In this document: positions 58,916 through 64,000 of the stretch, piece by piece | How positions within the stretch are numbered: the first letter of the stretch is position 1 | How the letters are laid out: every line of letters starts with the position of its first letter | Assembly (NCBI RefSeq): GCF_000002235.5 | Contig: NW_022145613.1 | Location: 2,130,001-2,194,000, forward strand | Origin: Strongylocentrotus purpuratus | Lineage: Eukaryota; Echinodermata; Echinoidea; Camarodonta; Strongylocentrotidae | Direction: 5' to 3' | Length of the DNA: 64,000 nt | Translations under genes and position numbers: made by a program | Notes under the pieces: generated by a model | What the model was told of the DNA's origin: nothing | Databases searched by the model: none | What the model saw: only the letters and a program-made list of their open reading frames with translations

Positions 58916-59586
58916 CGCTGGCGCGAGAGGGGTGTGGGGTGTTTAAATGAAGAGCAACATTGATTGGTTTCGATTGGTTTTTGTCTGATTATCATCCACA
59001 ATCCAGGTGATAGTTGAAGATTATACCATTTAATTTGAGGTAAGTTTATTTTTGAAATCATATCATCAGCATACAGTACAATTTCCCAACATTGAATATA
59101 AAACCCTCTTGATTACTAGATTAATCCGATTTGATTCGTGGCAATTTTACTTATCTTCCCTTTCAATCTGGAAAATAATCATTTCTCAACCCATCCTTCA
59201 GCTCGTCGGAACTGGTATGTAGTAGTTTTGTAGTTTTAACTTGAATACCTGGGCATGCTATTTTAAATATATGTTTTTAATTTATTTATACTTTTTCAAT
59301 AACTTCGGTATTAATTTTCACAAATCAAATTTGATTGGTTTATTTATCAACTGGAAGTAGTAAAATGTAATTTTGTCAGAAAGTTTAATCGATGTACTTT
59401 AGAAACTATTATTTTTGTAATTTGACAGTCATGTTGACGAGCCTATTTTGGAAGGAGAATAATGACATAAATTTGTGGATTTCTATTATGTGATTTTACA
59501 TTATGACATTCTATTCATTAAATGAATCAAAGCTTTGATTATTACTTTTAATACTAATTATCGAGGCTTGATTCTTTCTTGTTTCA
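58916..59586. other. Upstream region of the right-edge gene
   Basis: No coding exon. The acceptor TTTCTTGTTTCAG at 59587 implies an untranslated first exon to the left, not located. Confidence 0.4.
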
Positions 59587-59611
59587 GAAGCAGGTTGGCT
59601 GACCAGTTACA

Positions 59612-62600
59612 ATGGGTGACCGCATCCTACTCTGTGCTCTTTTGAGTTTTATTCTTATACTCCATTATGCCGGTGCACAGGACGGCCCAGGTAAGTTATA
59701 TCATATAAAGACATTATTTAGTGAACAGTATAGCATATATTTTGGCATCGAAACCTCTTATTAGACATTCTAGCTGGAAATTTTTTCCTTAAGAATTTCT
59801 TAAATCCTGTTTTACTGACACTATACGGTCTTAAAGCCTAACTTCTGACCAAAAGAAATGCTGCGATCATCGAAAACCAATTTGAAAGATTTGTTGTTAA
59901 TAGGTGCCAATCGGTTGTAGGGTAGTTGCCGTTCACTTCCTGAATGTTGTACAAAAATCATTCGATCATCCACAATCAAAAATCATTAACTACTTTGCGA
60001 CCGTTCATGAAAATGTGTGCGAAATTGTTGGCAGTTGTTTGGCGATTGATCGGCGATAGTAGACAATTGGCCTAACCCTAAAAAAAAAAAAATATATATA
60101 TATATATTTCCAAAATTTTATCAAACGAATTCGTTTTCACTGGCTGCCTGCCATAGCAAAAAAAAACAGAATTATCAAAAGACTTAACTCCGTTTCGTTG
60201 ACAATCAGCCATGCATGAAGTCTTTCGTCTACGGTCGATTGTCAACGAAACGGAGTTAAGTCTTTTCTTAATTCCGTGTGTTGCTAAGGCAGGCAGCCAG
60301 TGAAAGTGAATTCGTTTGATAAAATTATGGATATGCAAGCACTACTTTAAACATACAGAACTGTGTTATTCCTAGCTCATTTTTCGTGATTGAGGTGTCA
60401 TATGAAAGGGCAGAAACTCAACTTTCTGGAAATGTGATTTTCTCTTTTTGAAATTCAGATACCGTCCGCCAATGATTTTTTGGTTTCCTCTCTTCAAATT
60501 CATCTTAATCACTCATGCGTGAAATATACATTATATGAGTTACATCAGATGAAAGAGGAGGATCTCAGCTTTCCAAATATGTGTCATTTATCCATTATAA
60601 TTGTGATTAAGTCATGATCACACGTCGATAATTCTCGTTTTCGTTTTTTCTGGGACGCACTGTATAATACCTCCTTCACATACACGGATTTTTCTTACGA
60701 GTCCTTACGGATCGCCAACTCGTAGTCAATCGCAAGCATCCGTAAATAACTCGCTTGTATCCGTAAATAACTCGTCACAACCCGCGATAACTCGCAGACA
60801 CTCTTAAAAATCCGTAAAAGGAGGGGCAATTTTTTTGACATGTCAAAAATCTTCTTACATTTGTGCGCGGATTGAATTTTTCCGTAAATAACTCGTAAAT
60901 AGCTCGTAACAATCCGTAAGTATCGTAAACCGCCCGCAACAACACGTAACCATCCGTACAAACTGCTCGCAAAAATCCGTAATTTTGTTAACGATTTGTT
61001 TCCGTTAGTTTACGATTTGTTTACGGATTATTTACGGATTATTACGAGTGCTTATGTTTTGTTTTCGATTTCATTTGGGTCGTGTTACGATAGATTTACG
61101 GTTTGTTACGAGTTACTGCGAGCATTTTACGTGTAGTATGAGTACTTTGCGAATGTATGCTTATACTTTACGTATTTTTACCTATTGTTTACATTTTGGG
61201 GGAAATGTATAAAAGCTGCAAATTTGAACACTTCTGTTTTCAGTTGTTATTTTTTGGTTAAAAATCGTAAGGTTTCGTAAATACTCGTAACAATTCGTAA
61301 CAACACGTTAACAGATCGCTACTAACACGTAAATTGCTCGTAGCTACTCGTAACAAATCGTAGAATTCTGCCATAAATACATCGTAATAAATCGTAATAA
61401 TCCGTAATAAACCGTAAATAGCTCGTAATAACTCATTACAACTAGGTCGTAGAAGTGGCAAAATCGTAAGTATCCGTGAAAGATCCGTGAATTTGTGCGA
61501 TTCGTAAGGACTCGCATATAGCTCCGTTTAGTCTCATTTCACAACGCCCCCTATCGTCAGAGTCAGCAGCCATACATGTTAGCCTATGGACGTTCTTTAA
61601 ACAAATCGTTAAAAATTCATTTTTTGTTTAAACGAAAAGCACATCCAGCCCGACGTACGTTATTACTAGCTCTTTCATTGGAGCCCTCATGTCTCATTGA
61701 CTTTTGAAAGTTCACCCACCGTAATTTTTCAAAATAGGTTGCAAGCTCGCCATTGCCTATAATACACATGTGAAACAAGTCGAACTTTGGACTCAGTCTG
61801 CCAAGTGATTGTAAGATTATAGGTCAAGCACACGAAGGATAAGAAGCATGAATTATTAATTATCACTTCTGCTCTGTTCATAATGTCCATTTCATCCAAC
61901 CCCCACATTAATTTTTTCCATTAAGTAAACGCAAACATTTTGCCGAGTTTAGCAAAAACATGAATATTCATGAACGGTCAGACAATACAGCCTTTTAGTA
62001 CGTAACGTATAGTGAATGGGAATGGGCGATGATCCGTCCAGGAGGTAGAGGTCAGTGTTTTGTGCTGGCAATGTTCACGCGAGCGAAAATGAGACAATCG
62101 GAGCAATATGTAAGAAAAATCCGTGTATGTGAAGGGGGAATGATGCAGAAGGATAAGGAGCCCTTTTTTAATGAATGAAATATAACGGAATACCATGCAC
62201 GAAATAGTACATGTATTAGCAATTAACTTTCATGTGTTCTATTTCTATTTAGGGAACACATTTTGTTTTTGGCCCTCGAAAATTTGAAAATTTACAACCC
62301 CCTTTGAGCGCCAGGGGGGGGGGGCATCCCCCCAAAAGCTAAAAATCACGTGTTTTTACACGGTTTTTTCCCAGGAGGGGGGGGGCGGCCCCTCCCCCCT
62401 GGATCCGCCACTGGCAGTAGCAGCAAGAATTTTTCAAATTCCAAAAGTTGAATTCCTTGATAATTAATCGGCAAACGTTTAGAAATGGAGAGGGGACTGA
62501 TCGCTTATTTTTCGTCGATCAGCTGCCGATCTTTTCTCAGCTAAACGTTGCCCTTTTGTTGTCGGCAAGCACTTCGGATCAATCGGCGATTCGTCGGCAG

Positions 62601-63423
62601 TCAGTCTGAGAACGGTCGCCTACCCTTGGAAAACCAAGTAATAACGAAGGCAGATCAATGACATTTTAAAGACCGCCAGAAATCCTCTCTGCAGCAGTCA
62701 GAAAACGTAGTGTTAGAAAATGAAATAACCAGAGGTCTTTAGGTTTATTTATCGGAAGGACAAGCCGTACATGACTGACGACAAACAAAATTTGGCGTCA
62801 CCTTTAGCCTGATGCGAAAAAGCGAACTGAATCCCCGGTCCCCCCCCCCCCCCCCACACTCCGTGAACGGAGGGATACCATGCGTGTTACCAAAATGTCC
62901 GGTAAATCGTAAAGGGGTACTTTTCAGGCACCAAAGTCCGGCTCGTAGTACAACAAAAATCCAGCCCATATTGACTTTACACACCGGACTTAGGGGTGTT
63001 TTCAAAAGTAGGGAACATGCATATGCGTACCCTAAATGACACTGAGTTGGGGGGGGGGGGCTGAATCACTATAAACCTTGGGTCTCTCCTGGGGTGTGCA
63101 TGGGGGACCACTGCATTCCTATCCAAGGTGCCTCCATTTGACGTCCTATCAGAAGAACGGAGTGTTTTCTATTTAGCATAGCCTGCGTCTATGAAATATG
63201 AAATGGACGCGTTAACACACAACGCTGGCTTGCACTTAAAAGTTTTATTTCGTTTACATATTGGTCTGTTTCTCGCTAATATACAATCCGGTAATGAAGG
63301 GAACCTGATACATAAATTTATTTGATGATGATCACCAGCTATCTACTCTATAATAATGTTAACGTTGGTCTATCATATCTTTACCCCCTTTTGAATCAGA
63401 CTGTACGTGTCCATGCCGAGAAC
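59612..63423 (+). CDS. 5' part of an unrecognised secreted protein (signal peptide exon and 24-nt microexon)
   Basis: Coding exon 1 is 59612..59690; it follows an acceptor at 59587 and a short leader, and ends GGCCCAG|GTAAGT. It encodes MGDRILLCALLSFILILHYA then GAQDGP, a clear signal peptide. Exon 2 is 63400..63423, from TTGAATCAG| to GAAC|GTAAGT, only 24 nt, reading DCTCPCRE. Both junctions are phase 1, so the microexon can be skipped without frame change. Mature protein starts near AQDGPGDCTCPCRE, with three Cys in six residues. Later exons lie off the right edge, so the family cannot be named; phase-1 shuffling after a signal exon is typical of lectins and other extracellular modular proteins, like the lectin at 20956. 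Confidence 0.55.
60110..60330. repeat. Long imperfect hairpin (arms about 95 nt)
   Basis: Arms 60110-60206 and 60237-60330 pair with scattered mismatches (TTTTATCAAACGAATTC, CACTGGCTGCCTGCC, GACTTAACTCCGTTTCGTTG), with a 30-nt loop. Likely a palindromic MITE; sits in the sense-strand intron of the right-edge gene. Confidence 0.85.
60673..62135. mobile_element. 1.46-kb element with 26-bp perfect inverted ends and CGTAA-rich interior
   Basis: CCTTCACATACACGGATTTT continues TTCTTAC at the left and its exact inverse ends at 62135. From 60680 to 61510 the sequence is packed with TCCGTAA and ACTCGTAA words, switching to the opposite strand (TTACGGATTATTTACG) at about 60985-61140. Minus-strand Tyr/Leu/Arg-rich frames (YELLRVV, SYLRI) are products of this repeat. 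No transposase is seen. Confidence 0.75.
62320..62413. mobile_element. Right end of a hAT-type MITE
   Basis: Ends CTGGATCCGCCACTG after G/C-rich sequence, as at 15517. The matching left end was not found, so it is truncated or rearranged. Confidence 0.5.
62414..63399. other. Intron of the right-edge gene, no gene seen
   Basis: Contains poly-C (62839) and poly-G (63050) tracts and GATCGGC-like words near 62500-62600; no exon recognised before 63400. Confidence 0.45.
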
Positions 63424-64000
63424 GTAAGTACACATTCAACTTTTGTATAAAATGAATGAACATCAATATTGTCCTAATCAGTGGAGAGATATTTTTAATC
63501 ATCTAATCAGAAAGGTAGTTTTACCATTGTGGATGGCGTAACAATTATTTCTGTGAAATGACGAGATTTTTTTCTGTTCTGAAATTGTTTCCTTAATTGT
63601 TTTGCATGATTTATATTATTTTACTCTGTTTCTTGTATTATTGTAATGCTGGTGGGAAGCATATTTCAACATTGTGGATCATGGACGAAGAAATCAATAT
63701 CAATATCAATACACGTTTTGCTAGAAACAAATTTGTTCGTCTGCACATTTCTGAAAATCTTAATATAGATGGGAGATGGAAGCTACACACCATCATAATG
63801 GTATTTCATGACCATCCAAAATAGTCTTTTATCCAAAATCGTCTTGATTCCAAAATACCAAATCGTAAATCCAAAATCACGACCAAATTTCAATACGTCT
63901 GATTAGTTCGCCATTACGCATGGACAGTGCAGATTATACAATCATACAATTATCAACGTCGATATGTTCATGTTTTATGTTGCAAACTGAATTGAATTCC
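63424..64000. other. Intron sequence at the right edge
   Basis: AT-rich with ATCCAAAAT repeats near 63810-63880. No further exon of the secreted gene recognised. Confidence 0.4.

Noticed and set aside
60695-61461. Minus-strand frames rich in Leu, Arg and Tyr
   Set aside because: Products of CGTAA-rich words in the 1.46-kb element.
1-64000. Retroviral, LTR or Polinton-type element
   Set aside because: I saw no gag, protease, integrase, capsid or envelope motifs and no long direct terminal repeats.

Overview
The window looks like nuclear DNA of an echinoderm, most likely a sea urchin. It has intron-rich animal genes with GT-AG junctions, long AT-rich introns, many GA/CT microsatellites and poly-G tracts, and dense small inverted-repeat elements and tRNA-derived SINEs. 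Species is inference; the sequence does not prove it.

Layout. (1) 1-3600: the 5' end of an unrecognised minus-strand gene, with two coding exons that join in frame; the rest lies off the left edge. (2) 3.6-13.9 kb: no convincing gene; a coding-like relic at 5.8-7.1 kb and a 1-kb minisatellite of 16-bp units at 8.75-9.73 kb. (3) 13.9-19.3 kb, plus strand: a four-exon secreted CAP-superfamily protein. (4) 21.0-23.3 kb, plus strand: a four-exon secreted C-type lectin with a Thr/Ser/Pro stalk and a C-terminal PAN/apple-like domain. (5) 25.3-43.2 kb, minus strand: a complete 18-exon puromycin-sensitive aminopeptidase (NPEPPS), 867 codons, with all catalytic residues. Its introns hold a LINE 3' end, three SINEs and several MITEs, and a recent 175-bp triplication. 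(6) 47.6-50.9 kb, minus strand: four-exon MALSU1/RsfS-type mitochondrial ribosome silencing factor with a very long N-terminal exon. (7) 51-59 kb: a repeat-rich block with an internally repetitive 102-bp-period element, a decayed pogo/jerky-type transposase, an inverted pair of 0.5-kb terminal-inverted-repeat elements and other tandem repeats. (8) 59.6 kb to the right edge, plus strand: the first two coding exons of a secreted Cys-containing protein, the second a 24-nt microexon; its intron holds a 1.46-kb inverted-repeat element and a long hairpin.

The genes do not form a pathway. CAP and lectin are neighbouring secreted, probably immune- or mucosa-related proteins on one strand; NPEPPS (cytosolic peptide trimming) and MALSU1 (mitoribosome assembly) are housekeeping genes transcribed the other way. 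The strongest non-gene signal is how many short transposon families recur here: one 3' tail shared by a LINE and several short insertions, one MITE family in at least four places, several TTAA-flanked elements, and clear nested insertions. I found no CRISPR array, no bacterial-type operon, no recognisable retroviral or LTR element, and no system I could call new with confidence.
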